From: Labyrinthula sp. Ha
Lineage: Eukaryota; Sar; Bigyra; Labyrinthulida; Labyrinthulaceae
Direction of reading: 5' to 3'
Assembly: GCA_015227615.1 (NCBI GenBank)
Contig: JAALGZ010000005.1
Span: 1,426,001 to 1,490,000 of the forward strand
DNA length: 64,000 bases
In this document: positions 44,901 through 56,318 of the stretch, in pieces
Position numbering within the stretch: the stretch's first letter is position 1
How the letters are laid out: each line of letters starts with the position of its first letter
Translations under genes and position numbers: made by a program
Notes under the pieces: model-generated
The model's input: only the letters and a program-made list of their open reading frames with translations
What the model was told of the DNA's origin: nothing
Database searches by the model: none

Positions 44901-46934
44901 ATTAAGTTCTGACGTTAAAGCTTCAATTAGTGCAGTGGCATTAACTGGCTTTAGCATTCTTATCGAGACAGTAAAAGTAGAATACTTAATGAAAGCACAA
45001 TTGAAAATTTTTGCATCGTTGATTTGAGTAGAGAAACAAATTGTTTTTGATGTAGATTCATTTATTCCTATGAAATGTTGAGCAAATACATGTTCATCAT
45101 CTTAACATTGATAGTAAGAATGTTGGCCGTGGATATAACAAATCATCCAGGGAGATGGTAAATCACAATTCACTTTCCCTATCAAACCACTAATGAAAAA
45201 CTTGATCTACTGCTTATAAAAACAATAGAAATACCTATCAATTCATCAAGTCTTGATATCTTCTACCCGGATTTCAACCCGGTAGATAAATAACCCCGAA
45301 GTATGAGAGCAAGACTATTGGGAATCTTTTCACCTCAACTAAAGAGAGTAAGAATGAATCATAATCTTAGTTATTACCTTTACTAGTAGTTTTAGTAACA
45401 AGTTTTGCTATGCTACAGTCTCATCTAGAGTCCAAGTAATATGTCACAACTTCCGAATTGATTAACCTTTCTCGATTGGGAAAACATCGTTAAGGATAGT
45501 AGGTCAAAAATATAAACATGTCTCATTTGATTTACAAGTAGCATATGTATGACAACATGATGGGTTTCAAACCTTGCTGTTTTTAGCTACTAGCTCTTTA
45601 CCTCTGCTTTTTATTAAACTTTCATCGCAGAAAGTCATTAATCTACAGAAATACCCTGATGACGCAGTGAAGCCCTATATCCAGTTTCAGGTGTATTCCT
45701 TACATATATAAAGCATATGGGATACAGAATATCTCTTATGTGCCTCTCTACTATTCTGTTGAAGTTTTGTTTACTAGTTAGGGACATCTGATATTTTCTT
45801 TTCTTGTTTCCGTTCAGAAGTTACATTTTCCTACTCCTTTAGTCTGTTTTACCAGTGTCTGGTTATATTTTCATGTCTTATGGTTAGTGTTTTCTCTCTC
45901 TTCTATGTTGCTGATGCTCTATCCACTATTTCAGACAAACTATACATGATTTGTGGAAAACTCTGCTAGTGATAAGACTCTTCTCTTCTGACTTATTAAG
46001 TGTATGCATGGAAGTATCTCATTTTTTTCTACTTGAAATATGTTTATTGAATTACAGTATTAGATTTGATTTTTATATAAATTTAATTTGTGAATTTGAT
46101 CTTAATTATCATCTGGTGTGATATATACATGTGTCTGTTTTATTTCTCTTCTACTCTAGAATGTTATACCTGTATGTATATTAATTTCCCCTCTCGACAC
46201 TACGGTATTACAATCAGATTTTTTGTTACAGATCTATACATTGGATTTGAGTGTTTATTCTTTTTTGTTTCACTTCAGTATTAAGTATATGTGTATTTAT
46301 TCTACCTGTCGTGTACTTATCTAAGTGTAAATATCTATGCACCTTTCATATATTTCATGAATATTTCTCTGTATCGAAATTGTATTTTGTTCTACCCTGT
46401 TAATTTATTCAATGTTCTTTGATTTTTTTACTTGTGTCTCTTTTAAATAATATATAGATTAAAGTCTGTTTTTTCTCATAATCTATAATGATTGATTTAC
46501 CATGCGACAAAGTTAGTTTTAGCCTTGGTATTATAATTAGTTCAAAGTAAAGATTGCGTATTATTTTACGCCATCTAATTTCTTAAAGTAACAGCTTTAG
46601 CTAGGGGTACCGAGTTAGTTCGCATTGAAAACTCTTTCGGATTTACAAGGACTTTTCTGGAGGGCTTTGTAAGTCAAGGAGAGTTTCTATACCCAATTGA
46701 TCCTAAACGGGGAACTCGTTAATATATTTGAATTTGATGAACTAGTTTTTAAAGTTTTGAATACTTGTACTTAATTTCTTAGATTGCATTTGAGTTTAGT
46801 AACTCCCTATTGCTCAACTAGAAAGTTGCTTTTGTCTACTCCGCAAGTTTGAACTAAATTATCTTAATAGGGCGTTACTAAAGATTAGCATTGAAAAATA
46901 ACCAACAAAGAACTTGGAGACCTTATATCGGAAA
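41974..46934. other. Intergenic DNA with a foldback element
   Basis: About 5 kb. It contains the inverted-repeat element at 42057-42636. The rest is AT-rich with no supported gene; open frames near 43504, 44165 and 46090 are short and lack family resemblance. Confidence 0.5.
42057..42636. mobile_element. Non-coding foldback/MITE-like element
   Basis: Roughly 580 bp with long imperfect terminal inverted repeats of 120-145 bp. The inner ends are exact: AATTGGGCCACAT (42162-42174) pairs with ATGTGGCCCAATT (42495-42507). The outer end on the right is ATCAAATCCGACCCCTGCT, mirrored on the left by AAGGGTGTTATTTGAT. The interior has smaller palindromes around TTACCG...CGGTAA (42314-42333) and no coding potential. 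A second relative lies at 52380-52611. Target-site duplications were not identified, so exact ends are approximate. Confidence 0.6.
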
Positions 46935-47728
46935 ATGCATCAGAATCTAAGAAAGAGTATCGTTGAACTAGAAAACATTATTTCAAGGAATAATTACAAG
47001 TATAGCACGGAATGCTTAGATTGGTCAGAGTTTGCTAAACGTAATGGGTTGAATACTTGGACAAATGGAGAACAAACTGAACGTTTTCGATTGCTTACAT
47101 ACCTGTTCACATATCCTATGACACTTAAACATATCACCTCCTCTGAAAGTAGCCCAAAATATCTTTCAGAAATTGATATTGTTGGTGCAAGAGCTGAATC
47201 TGCACTCTCTCCTCTCTATTGGTATCCTTTTGTTTGTAGTAATTCCTCAGGAGGCTAATAGAATCTTTTGGAGTATCAAGAATCAATTTTATTGGACCAG
47301 ATATTGATATTAATCAAACATTAAGAGTATCAAAACTCTATGAAGAGCGCTCATCTCTGAAGCCCTCCTTTAAAAAGGCAGTGTATTCTGATTTTCTAAC
47401 ATCTGTAAATTCTGAAACTCCCAGAACTGCTGTCTTTTTCAATAGTGGGATTGGCCATGAACACGAGTCAAAGAACTGGAAATCTCTGTTTGATAATATT
47501 TCTCTTCTTCCTTTAAATTCCACTCTACTTCTTACCAGCTACAGTCAGGATGACTTTAACAGAGATATAGCAAGTCCTCTTGTTAGCACTGGAGATTTGG
47601 AAAAACTTTCAGTGATTCATGAAAACCAATTCAGATCACACTGGCCAGTTCCAACCCTCGTAAAAGATTTGAACCAAACTATGGATGTTTTTACAAATTA
47701 TTCAGCATTTATTTTAAGACGCACATAA
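46935..47728 (+). CDS. MSS51 C-terminal-domain-like protein, two exons
   Basis: Exon 1 (46935-47221) and exon 2 (47251-47728), joined across a 29 nt intron, give 254 residues. The intron splits a Trp codon (TG joined to G). The spliced frame reads IDIVGARAES...LSPLYWRLIES and then VSRINFIGPD, the pattern of the C-terminal domain found in MSS51-like and MYND-type zinc-finger proteins (IxxVGAxxE...W...L...FVGP). The MYND finger that usually precedes this domain is absent. MSS51 itself is a mitochondrial translation factor, but that role should not be transferred on this domain alone. The start is the first ATG after an in-frame stop. The stop codon lies only 31 nt before the next gene. Confidence 0.68.
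47222..47250 (+). other. MSS51-like gene intron, 29 nt
   Basis: Begins GTATCC and ends CCTCAG. Phase 2. It was chosen over several other short GT-AG choices because it restores the Trp codon and the conserved FIGPD frame, and has the same size as the other introns. Confidence 0.75.
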
Positions 47729-47759
47729 CATATTTTTTTGTTCGTTTATCGCGAAGAAA

Positions 47760-50546
47760 ATGAGAAAGAAAAATGATAACAGAAGATACATTCCAAAACC
47801 CAAGCTTTTTGAAGAACGGGTACCGAAGAGTGTTGAAGACGTAAAGAAACTCCGCTTAAACCCTAGACAGTTTCGTGAGTTTGCAAAGACATTTCGTTTC
47901 TTGCAGAGGAAAGCAGTTAATGAAAAGGAAGAGGAGGATAGATGCAAAAGGGAGAAAGATATTGAATGCAAAAGAATTAGGAAGAGAAAGGAGAATATTC
48001 TTTGCAACAGAAGAAGAAAACAAAGGGAGCTTTATCAGTTTGAGAAAACTGTTTCAAAAACCTGGAAGAAAGATTTAAAGAAGATGAATTCTATCAGAAA
48101 GCAGTATTTCAAACTTCATTTAGCCAAAGAACACAAAACTGTTGAGAATAACACTAGTCATAAAAGGGGAATATATGAGAATTTTCAAACATCTATTAAG
48201 AACTTTGAAGATTTAAACAACATGGAACGGCAAGCTCCACCCGCTGAAGAAGAAACCAAATCAAATGTCTCGAAAGGAACGGAGTTGGAAGAAATATCTG
48301 AAGGTCACACTCAAAGCCTGGTGGATCAAAATAGCCATTTAGTTAAAAGGAAGTTAGATAAAGTGTCAGTGAGTAAGTACACGGAGATGTTTCAACAACA
48401 ACAAAGCAAATATTTTACTCAGCTGCATTACACTCTAGCGGTAGTGGATGAACCTCAAAGACATGAACAAAATCTGCCAAATCTGAAAATGAAAAAATTT
48501 GACTTACTACCATCCTTGTCTTTTCAAAACAAGTCTGAAAAAGAGGACAAAGCTAAAAAGTTATCTGAGACAATTGATGTGTTGGTTTCACCCAAAGAGC
48601 CAGCAAAATGTAAACCCATAGGGACTATTTTCTTGGAGCAGGAACTGAGGCAATTCTTGTTTCGAAAGTTGCGTAAATTGAAGAAGGTTTCCGTGTGGAA
48701 TATTAAGGAGGAAAATTATAAAGAAGTTCAGTTAATGGGCCCTCATCCTTTCAGTCTCTCACTTTGTCCACAAAATTTTTTGGTGGAAGAGATGGGTAAG
48801 TTAATTCAGAAGGAAGAAAACAAGTGTGAGAAAATCCTAGGTGGTAGTACAGAGAAATCACCAGCACTTTTTGTCCAACTATTTTTTCAGCCACTGAAGA
48901 TCATAAGTGCTGCCAAAAAACTTTGTTTGGTTATTCATGTTTGTATAGACAGTATGTTACCTGTGATCCTAGCTTTGGCAAGGAATGCACCCTCAAAAGG
49001 TAAAGTACATATCTTGCCCAGTGAAGTTTCTGGAAACTGCTTTTTTGAAGAAGTGCTTGAGCATCTAACTAAGAAATCATCTTCGTTTGTTTTCAACGTT
49101 GAGGATGTCCTGCAGCAGATCTTTGCTTTTATTCAGACACAAACCACCTCTACACAGTGCTGGCCAGATTACTTGACAGCTACTTTCGATTTGCTTAATG
49201 GGAAACAGAAATTGAAAGCAAAAGCCGAAGCTCGCTTCGAGGAATTTGTTGAGCGTTCATTTGAGTTAGCTGAATTCATAGATTTTTTTGTAAATGAAGT
49301 AGAAGCTATCCTTCGGTTAGGCTGCGATGTTGTTATCCTTTCACCTCTTGTGAAGACTTTTATTGATGTTTACCGGGAAAAGGAGCAGCATGTGTATATA
49401 TATGTTGATCCTCACCAATGCGAAAACTCTGAACAAGCTGATGACTCACAAGACTTTGTTCGTAAGGAGAACTCACCGTATATACTATATATTCGGGATT
49501 CTTCAAACCTACATGAAATTGCACCACCTACGATAGTTGAACACTTTAATAGCACCTTGTTAGAAAAGGATAAACTGACACTTATTTTCCGAAGTATGTT
49601 GTGCTTTTATCTATCTGTTGGGAAGGTAACTACCACTCAGTCGCTTGAACAACTAACTCTACAACTTCACTCTCCGCAGTTCTTAAGTATGTTGAACCAA
49701 GTTAAAACCTTAAATAAAAAATACAACAATGTTTATCAAGAGCTATGTGACTGTGTAGATTCTACGTGGGAATGTCTGCCTTTTTTGAAAGACAACTACA
49801 GGGCAAAAGTAGAAGACCTGTTCAAGACTGCCCTGGAGCAAGTTGCTAGAGCGACTGCTTTTCTAAGTGACGGCTTTTTTTCAGAATTTCAAAGGAAGAA
49901 AAGACATTGTCAGTTGGAAGTCGATAAGATCAATAGAGTTCTTGTTAGAAACCCCAGTCACAAAATGCTGAACCGAAAACAAAACGTTATTGAGGAATAT
50001 AAAATATCTTCTGCATATAATAAGCAAGAGTTCATAACGAGACTTGATGGTTTAAAAAACGATGCTTTTGCCAAAATTGTTCAAGAGGATATAACTATAG
50101 CCAAAGAAATTGAAGTCATAAAGGGCAAGTTTCTAAGTTCTTTGCAAGCAGTTGTTAACAGGTGCCTTCAGAAAAAAACACAGATAGAAACTTTTGACAA
50201 CCAGAGGATGCTCTATTTGAAACAAGAACTTACCAAGATATTATCTGCTTGTGGTGAATGCCAGCTAATTTTTGACACTACACAGCCATTCCTACGCTTT
50301 GAATGTATCAGTGGCATGAGAAAAGTTTTCCTAAATATACTCGTTGTTGACTGCTTTTTTAAGGAGGCATGTTTACAACATCATGACAGCATCCAAGGCA
50401 CTATTAAGAGTACAGAGTTCGTCGAAAAAGAGGTAGAGAAACATTATGTAGAAGTCTCCACCGTTATAACAAAGAAACTCGACGCTGCTGCGCACAAAAT
50501 ATTATCCCTGATCCAGAGTTGTAAGGTTAGATTACCTGAAGTTTAG
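47760..50546 (+). CDS. Large coiled-coil protein, function unknown
   Basis: A 928-residue single-exon protein that I do not recognise. Residues 1-140 are highly charged and basic (for example KREKDIECKRIRKRKEN) and predicted to be helical or coiled-coil. Residues about 290-560 look globular, with hydrophobic strands (PALFVQLFFQPL, KLCLVIHVCIDSMLPVILAL) and a CDVVILSPLV segment. Residues 640-928 return to long amphipathic helices. There is no signal peptide, membrane segment or nucleotide-binding motif. It begins 31 nt after the MSS51-like gene on the same strand and ends 17 bp before the convergent tetraspanin gene. A cytoskeletal or flagellar scaffold would fit the architecture, but this is only a suggestion. 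Confidence 0.7.
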   Translation: MRKKNDNRRYIPKPKLFEERVPKSVEDVKKLRLNPRQFREFAKTFRFLQRKAVNEKEEEDRCKREKDIECKRIRKRKENILCNRRRKQRELYQFEKTVSKTWKKDLKKMNSIRKQYFKLHLAKEHKTVENNTSHKRGIYENFQTSIKNFEDLNNMERQAPPAEEETKSNVSKGTELEEISEGHTQSLVDQNSHLVKRKLDKVSVSKYTEMFQQQQSKYFTQLHYTLAVVDEPQRHEQNLPNLKMKKFDLLPSLSFQNKSEKEDKAKKLSETIDVLVSPKEPAKCKPIGTIFLEQELRQFLFRKLRKLKKVSVWNIKEENYKEVQLMGPHPFSLSLCPQNFLVEEMGKLIQKEENKCEKILGGSTEKSPALFVQLFFQPLKIISAAKKLCLVIHVCIDSMLPVILALARNAPSKGKVHILPSEVSGNCFFEEVLEHLTKKSSSFVFNVEDVLQQIFAFIQTQTTSTQCWPDYLTATFDLLNGKQKLKAKAEARFEEFVERSFELAEFIDFFVNEVEAILRLGCDVVILSPLVKTFIDVYREKEQHVYIYVDPHQCENSEQADDSQDFVRKENSPYILYIRDSSNLHEIAPPTIVEHFNSTLLEKDKLTLIFRSMLCFYLSVGKVTTTQSLEQLTLQLHSPQFLSMLNQVKTLNKKYNNVYQELCDCVDSTWECLPFLKDNYRAKVEDLFKTALEQVARATAFLSDGFFSEFQRKKRHCQLEVDKINRVLVRNPSHKMLNRKQNVIEEYKISSAYNKQEFITRLDGLKNDAFAKIVQEDITIAKEIEVIKGKFLSSLQAVVNRCLQKKTQIETFDNQRMLYLKQELTKILSACGECQLIFDTTQPFLRFECISGMRKVFLNILVVDCFFKEACLQHHDSIQGTIKSTEFVEKEVEKHYVEVSTVITKKLDAAAHKILSLIQSCKVRLPEV

Positions 50547-50563
50547 ACTTAGCACAGCTAATT

Positions 50564-51445
50564 TTAAGATAATTTTATAGCATGTTTGAACTCAACTATT
50601 ATATCAGTTGTTTTTCTTCGCAGGATGAGAAACAATATAGAGCATCCAGTGAATACAGAAAGTATGAGTAGTCTTCGAAGAATATTTATTTGACCAAGAA
50701 TATTCTGGCTTAGGAATACCTCGATATCTATCATGCATCCCTTTCTATAGTTGAAGCCGTGGCAAGTACCAATGGGTAAGAAGTACATGCAAGATGAAGT
50801 TTCCTCGCAATCTTTGTACCTAAACATGTCCGTGTTGCATTGTAAACCTAAAGTTTCATTTAACTCATTGTCAGTAGACAAAATCCGACAACTTTCTGGG
50901 GGCAGCAGACCACAACATGACCTTTCTTTTTGTATTGTATCTAAGAGATTAAACGCCATTATGCCATTAGATCCAGGGAGATTTGCTTCATCGAAGTACA
51001 TTTTCCAAAAAGCAAAAACCGTGTCAGCAAGTGCACGTAGTACACGAAGGCATTCAGGGGTTTCTGTAAAGTTCTCGCTAGCGCAATGGACAGCTGTTTG
51101 ATTTACCTCAACGATGTTTACCTCAAACACAAGTGATGCTACCTCTCGCGTTGTGATTAAGAGAACTAAAATAATTTTGACACAGGTTCCGCAAAGACAC
51201 AGAAAGAGGAGGAACTTATTATGAAGCTGTGTACCCTTAAATCCAAAGTATATAAAAGGAAAATAGCTTGAATAGAAAATGGAAAGAAAAAAGAATCTCG
51301 CTGAGTGTGCTCCACCAAGTCCTAATCGTACTTCCCTATTGAAGAATAGTAAAATACTCATGAAAAGAGATATTATGACACCTATCCCATTTATGCATAG
51401 TAATACCGTTCCAAGGCTCTGCAGTTTTTCCAGAGATTCAATCAT
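50564..51445 (-). CDS. Tetraspanin-like membrane protein
   Basis: A 293-residue single-exon protein with four hydrophobic segments near residues 11-34, 51-68, 78-98 and 258-276. Between segments 3 and 4 there is a large extracellular loop of about 150 residues. The loop carries the tetraspanin signature CCG (177-179, in SCCGLLPPESC) with a further cysteine at 186, plus several N-glycosylation sites (NQT, NFT, NET). Tetraspanins organise membrane microdomains, and the family occurs in animals, fungi, plants and protists. The CCG motif and topology make the family likely. The small loop between segments 1 and 2 is very short, which is atypical. The gene converges on the coiled-coil gene with 17 bp between the stop codons. 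Confidence 0.8.
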   Translation of the reverse strand: MIESLEKLQSLGTVLLCINGIGVIISLFMSILLFFNREVRLGLGGAHSARFFFLSIFYSSYFPFIYFGFKGTQLHNKFLLFLCLCGTCVKIILVLLITTREVASLVFEVNIVEVNQTAVHCASENFTETPECLRVLRALADTVFAFWKMYFDEANLPGSNGIMAFNLLDTIQKERSCCGLLPPESCRILSTDNELNETLGLQCNTDMFRYKDCEETSSCMYFLPIGTCHGFNYRKGCMIDIEVFLSQNILGQINILRRLLILSVFTGCSILFLILRRKTTDIIVEFKHAIKLS

Positions 51446-52379
51446 TTATTTTCCTATGCAAACACTGTCTTCTCTGGTTTAACGGTATTTACTGGGTTGT
51501 GCCTTCATAGGCTTTTTTATCTATACCAAGTACAAACTGGTGTACTGAGCAAGAATTTGAAAAAGTAAAGACCGGATTAGAATAGAACCTATTAGTTACT
51601 AATTGAATGTTTTTTAAAAGCGTTATGTTATTCGTCTACTCTTGGTTTGGTATAGAAGACTAGGGAACATATTGTGATGTTTTTTCCTATTAGTCGAGTA
51701 TGTAGTAGTTGTGGGGCATTATTGCTAAAAAGAACTCATCAGAGATGCTCGAGCTTTTTGTACTGTATTTAGTTGATGATGAAGCTGTTATTGCACACAG
51801 TACTTTGGCAGCACTTTTTCTTTAGGGTTTTGCTGGTCCTACTTCCCTTTTTCAAATAGAAAGATAGTTGAGCAGAAGAGTCATGTAGATCTTGAAGAAA
51901 TTTGAATCATGATTTTGTTAATCTGAATATTTATAGAGCGTTACCATTCGAGCCAGTAATTAGATAAGCCTCAACTCAGCTCAAGATTTGCCAAAGCATA
52001 TTGAAGTTATAAAAGCGTTGTTGATAGTAGCAACGAAAGTGTTAATTCTTGTTTCAATACAAAATAGCAGATTCTGGTGGTGTAAAACTTAAGCTCGGCA
52101 GTCTTTCACTACAGGCTACGTTTAAATTAAAGCAATGGATTTATAAAAAAGTATCGTAAAAGAAAAAGGGCAATTTAAACATCTTTTTGTGGAAGAAAGA
52201 CCTTATGATAAAAGAAACCATGTCATTTTCTATTAACATTAGCAGTCACGACAATGAACCTATTGGCTGGAAAGCCAAAGGATATCCAAGAATTAATAAG
52301 AACCACTAATTAATAAGGCAGTATTAATGCAGCTTGAATGAAGACAGCAGTATAAGCCGAATTCTATGTCACAACTAGG

Positions 52380-52611
52380 TATTGAGTTTCATAAAGTTTG
52401 GCAATAATTAGTTGATAATTGTTCTGATTCTAAATTTCAAAAAGAAAATTGGAATTTGGTTCGCACCAAAACACTCTGATTTCACTCTAGTTGTCAAATG
52501 ATTATTAAAGATAAATAACTATAATCATGTCAATACCAGTGACCACTATGTAGACAATTGTTGCAAAATAATATAGACTAATAATCAATAAATCAATGCC
52601 GACCCCTACTA
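52380..52611. mobile_element. Second copy of the MITE-like element family
   Basis: Its right end, ATCAATAAATCAATGCCG followed by ACCCCTACT, matches the right end of the 42.1-42.6 kb element at 24 of 27 positions. Its left part (TTGATAATTGTTCTGATTCT) resembles that element's left arm. The interior differs and it is much shorter, so it may be a deletion derivative. No coding potential. Confidence 0.42.
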
Positions 52612-53948
52612 AAACATACGAAAAATACTTGGCATATCCAACCATAAGGCTTGAATGATAACACTGTGCTCTATAACTTGTGTTGATAAAGAAGTTTTAG
52701 GTACGATGGTGTCTTTTTCGGGACTCTGTTTGTCATAAGAATAAAAGTCCTCACTTTTTGAGAAAGAACACGAAAATAATATGATATCTATAGGAGAATT
52801 TGATATGTGAATCTTGGCTGTTGTTTATGAAAGTTCCTTTCTAAATTAAAGCAAAATCCTTGAGTTTACTCTGTTAAAGTGAGCTGTGAGGGGCTTCATT
52901 GGATCCCAAGAAACTTAAGAACCCTGGATGACTACAATCAGTATCACGTAAAACCTGCAGGACATCTAAATTTTCTACAATAGGTTATTAGGGTTACAAA
53001 TGATAGTTTAGACCAGAACCGTTTATTGACTTAAGAAAACCCGTAAATATATAAAAGTTTCTTAGCACATGAATCTACAGGTTACAATAATCCCATTTAA
53101 GGGCAGTATTTTATCACTGAGGTTGCCTGACTGAGTTATGTCGTGCATGTTATATACTTATCTAAAGGTCACAACTGTCACAGCATCAAGTTTAGGTGTC
53201 AAATTTAGTAATCCAGAAAGTTCTGTCATTTTCTCCTTGTAAAGATTGCAGACACTAACAGGTCTAAGAAATGAGTAAAATGAAGTTGCTCAGAAGTTTA
53301 GACTGTGCTAAATTAGTCTCAAACGTATGTAAAGTAAGAACTATCCAGTGCCTAAGTCAATTGTACTATTTCAGACCTGCCGAAGTGTACCTTTTTGTAG
53401 CCCATCACTTCAGTTTACGAACAGATCATCACCGTACGAACAACACTCGTGAATCGTGTGTTTCCCAGCTGTAGTCTAATCAATGAAGACTGCATTATGG
53501 ACTAATGCATGCCCCCTCCCAAACTCTTAAAGTCAAACTAATTTGCTTGTTCATGTGCTACTTACCTACATGGATAAAATTTACTAGACTTCCTTATTAA
53601 TGCCTTAGGGTCAGCTAACACTGGTGGCCTGTTGCTAATATTGCTTCTTAACCAAGTCCTTGCTAAGTAAGATGTCAATTCTCTTCAAGGATACTACATT
53701 TAACTTGCTCTACTTGCAACAATGCTAACCCACGTAGGCATTCTACAGATGAGGGAAACTGGGTCTATGTTGAGGGCAGTTTTGTGCTTTTGTTTGTGGA
53801 AAAGGTACTTTCTCCTTCATGTAATTGCCCAAAATAATGTCGAGGAAACTAACTCTTACTTTGGGATGCAGAACCAATATGATAAACTTTTAGAGTCTAC
53901 TATTAAATAGGAACAGCCTGTCGCGCGGATGATAGAATCAACCTACAG

Positions 53949-53970
53949 CAACTTGTCGCTGGACAAGTTG
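53949..53970. repeat. Perfect short hairpin
   Basis: CAACTTGTC and GACAAGTTG form a 9-bp perfect stem around the loop GCTG, in a GC-richer block upstream of the copia-like relic. No terminator or RNA gene context was recognised. Confidence 0.4.
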
Positions 53971-54119
53971 ACTAAGCAGCGGCACCCGTAATGTACTCCC
54001 ACGAGAAAGCTCCAGGAACAATTCTTCCTGTCTCTTTAAGAGAACAGCTGACTAGGTGATCTACTTCGATAGGTAACAAGCTAACTGCCATGTCCCCAGC
54101 ATTTTATGGTCAAACGAAG

Positions 54120-54900
54120 ACAGAAAATGATGACAAGTCTCCCCATCAGCGGGTTTTTATATATCCCGGATCCTATATCAAGGAGGTACCGCCTATAACA
54201 CTAAAGGTGTCCTTGCTTCTCAGTCGATTGGATAATGACAAACCAGGTCGCTCCGTATTATAGGGATGTTGTAGACGGGATACCCGTATCTGCAAATTCT
54301 CAAGAGAAGCCCCGTTGCTTAAAATGGGGCACGCAACAACAAGACTAGGACGACAATTATGGAACAAACTGAGGAAGTAGGTTTCCAGGCGAGGGTCTTC
54401 TGCAAGTAGTTCTTGTTTACTTTAACTATTATGGATTTGTTTCCATGCATATGTAAATAGTCTTAGTGAATACCCACTAAGGTTTCCTTCATTTTGCACA
54501 CACTTTACATCTAATATATATTTGTATAGATGATGGGTTTGAACCAAGCAAGTGCCGTGTAACTTGGAGGTTCTAAACCTCAAAACTACGACGTTTCCTC
54601 TTCCGCAGTTTTTCCAAGTCACTGTTTGGGAGCCACCCATCCAAGTAAGATAGCGGGTTAAACATGATCTCGAAACTCATCACTCGACCGATCGGAAGCC
54701 ACGTCTTGTTGCTTTGCCCTGGTACTTGCCACATTTGGACTCTGCCCCAGTGGGTGAACCCTGTATGGACGAGACATGACTCGACATATAATAGCATTCT
54801 CGAACCTGTTGAGACAACACACCTGTATTAATGGGAAGCCGCAAGGCAAGAGCCCATAGTGTATGCTCAAACCAAGATTAACTGCTCTTTACAGCATAGT
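54120..54900 (-). mobile_element. Possible decayed Ty1/copia integrase region
   Basis: The minus strand read across frames gives, in the expected order, pieces of copia pol: TLWALALRL (LWHxRLGH-like), KCGKYQGKATRRGF (the CxxC...GK.TR.PF linker of the integrase zinc region), LDVKCVQNEGN then WKQIHNS (the vK.LRSDNGGE...GI.H.S core), and further on HPYNTERPG. Frames shift and stops intervene many times, so it is an old relic. The block is noticeably less AT-rich than its surroundings. Each motif is weak; the order is what suggests the assignment. Confidence 0.33.
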
Positions 54901-56318
54901 ATGATGTGACTAGAGCGAGGTTCTTCTATCGAAGTATAATTGAATTTCCACAGCAATATTTACTGATATCAAACTAGTACTCAGCTAACCGTTACCTTGA
55001 ATCTAATCTAAGCCTTTACCAAGATGTGACCAAAACCGGAAATGGAAAGGGTTTATTAATTTCAAGGAAACAAGAGTTACTTAAGATCAAGTTCTGCAGT
55101 ACTAACAAAGAAGTTTCTTTGAGAAGCAGCAAAAGGAAAAAGCTCAATTAGTTGGGTTATACTGTAATCTCTAAGTCAATCATCCTCTTCGGGTTTAGGA
55201 AGAAGCCCCATCCACCCAACTGGCTCAGTTAACCAACCATATTCATATCTTAAGCTATGAAATAGTGCATTCGGCAATGAAGCTAAATTGACTAAGGAGA
55301 TAGAGTCTTTAGATGACGTACTGCATAGTGAATCTGCAACAGAAATAATCTTTAATATAGGTTATTCTTCATATAGAGATAGCTGAAGTTGACCCCTGTA
55401 ACTATGAAAAGAAAATGAATATTAACTCTTAGCAGTAAAGAACAAACCTAAAAGTAGTTGCTCATTACAGATAATGCAGTTACACCCTGGACGTATAAAA
55501 TTTTGATAAGTTTTGATCTACGAAGATAAAAGACGTATGTCTATGAGAAATTATGAGTACATAACACTATACAGCTGGTACCCTGAACATTAATACTTTT
55601 CTCCCACCGCAACTGCTGATATCTTTCCTTTGGAAGAAGGACGCCGGACTCCCTGGAAGCATAAGTAAGAAAGGAAAGGTATGCAAAAAATGTTAATTAA
55701 ATTAAATTTTGAGTAGTCTGGGGTTGGGGACCGTATCTTTCCCTTGAAACAGCGAATATTGTCATTTTCCCTGGAGAAAAGGTTCGAAACTAGTTCCAGA
55801 GCGTGATCATTATGTTATCCCTTGTTACTAAAAGAGTGGTAAAAAAAAGGTACAATATTTTCTTCTTTTCACAAAGACAAACTTTCATTTATCTTTAAGA
55901 AAATTATTTTTTTTTTGGTTTAAATCTATTACAAAGTTTTTTCTTGAAAAAAGTTGTACAAAATAGAAGTGAGACTTTTGAAAACGAGAAATAAGAAAAA
56001 AAAACAATTGTTCTGATTTGAGACACGGGAACATAATTGCTAGTACGAAATAACCCGCCATGTTTATAAAATTGTAGTAAGCTGTGATAATATTCAGCAT
56101 ACATCTCCTTGTGTACAATTGCACTTTATATGCATAGCTTGCGTATATCTGTGGGTTATCCTGGCTTATACGGAACACAAAAGAGAATGAACCAGCTACA
56201 TTTCAGTACACACTTTATCAATTTTTTTATATATCTATCTTTTTGAACGATTCAATTCAGATAGGTCAAACGTAAAAACTTAGATCATCTATAGATCTGA
56301 AAATTTCTTTTTATATAA

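Larger units (their letters stand above)
51446..56318. other. Intergenic DNA with decayed retroelement and MITE copies
   Basis: About 4.9 kb without an intact gene. It contains the short inverted-repeat element near 52.4 kb, a less AT-rich block from about 53.2 to 54.9 kb holding a copia integrase-like relic, and a perfect 9-bp hairpin at 53949-53970. The open frame at 53271-53474 contains FSLRTDHH, a weak RNase H-like motif that I do not call. Confidence 0.5.

Noticed and set aside
47232-47261. Alternative 30 nt intron (GTTTGT...AATAG) in the MSS51-like gene
   Set aside because: It leaves the downstream FIGPD segment out of frame; the 29 nt intron at 47222-47250 restores both frame and a Trp codon.
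53271-53474. Gypsy RNase H-like motif (FSLRTDHH)
   Set aside because: A single short motif without the neighbouring catalytic motifs; not enough to call an element.
54600-54660. 5S rRNA-like core (TACTTGGATGGGTG on the minus strand)
   Set aside because: The 14-base match is to the 5S internal box region, but the flanking sequence does not fold or align as 5S, and the block is better explained as a decayed retroelement.
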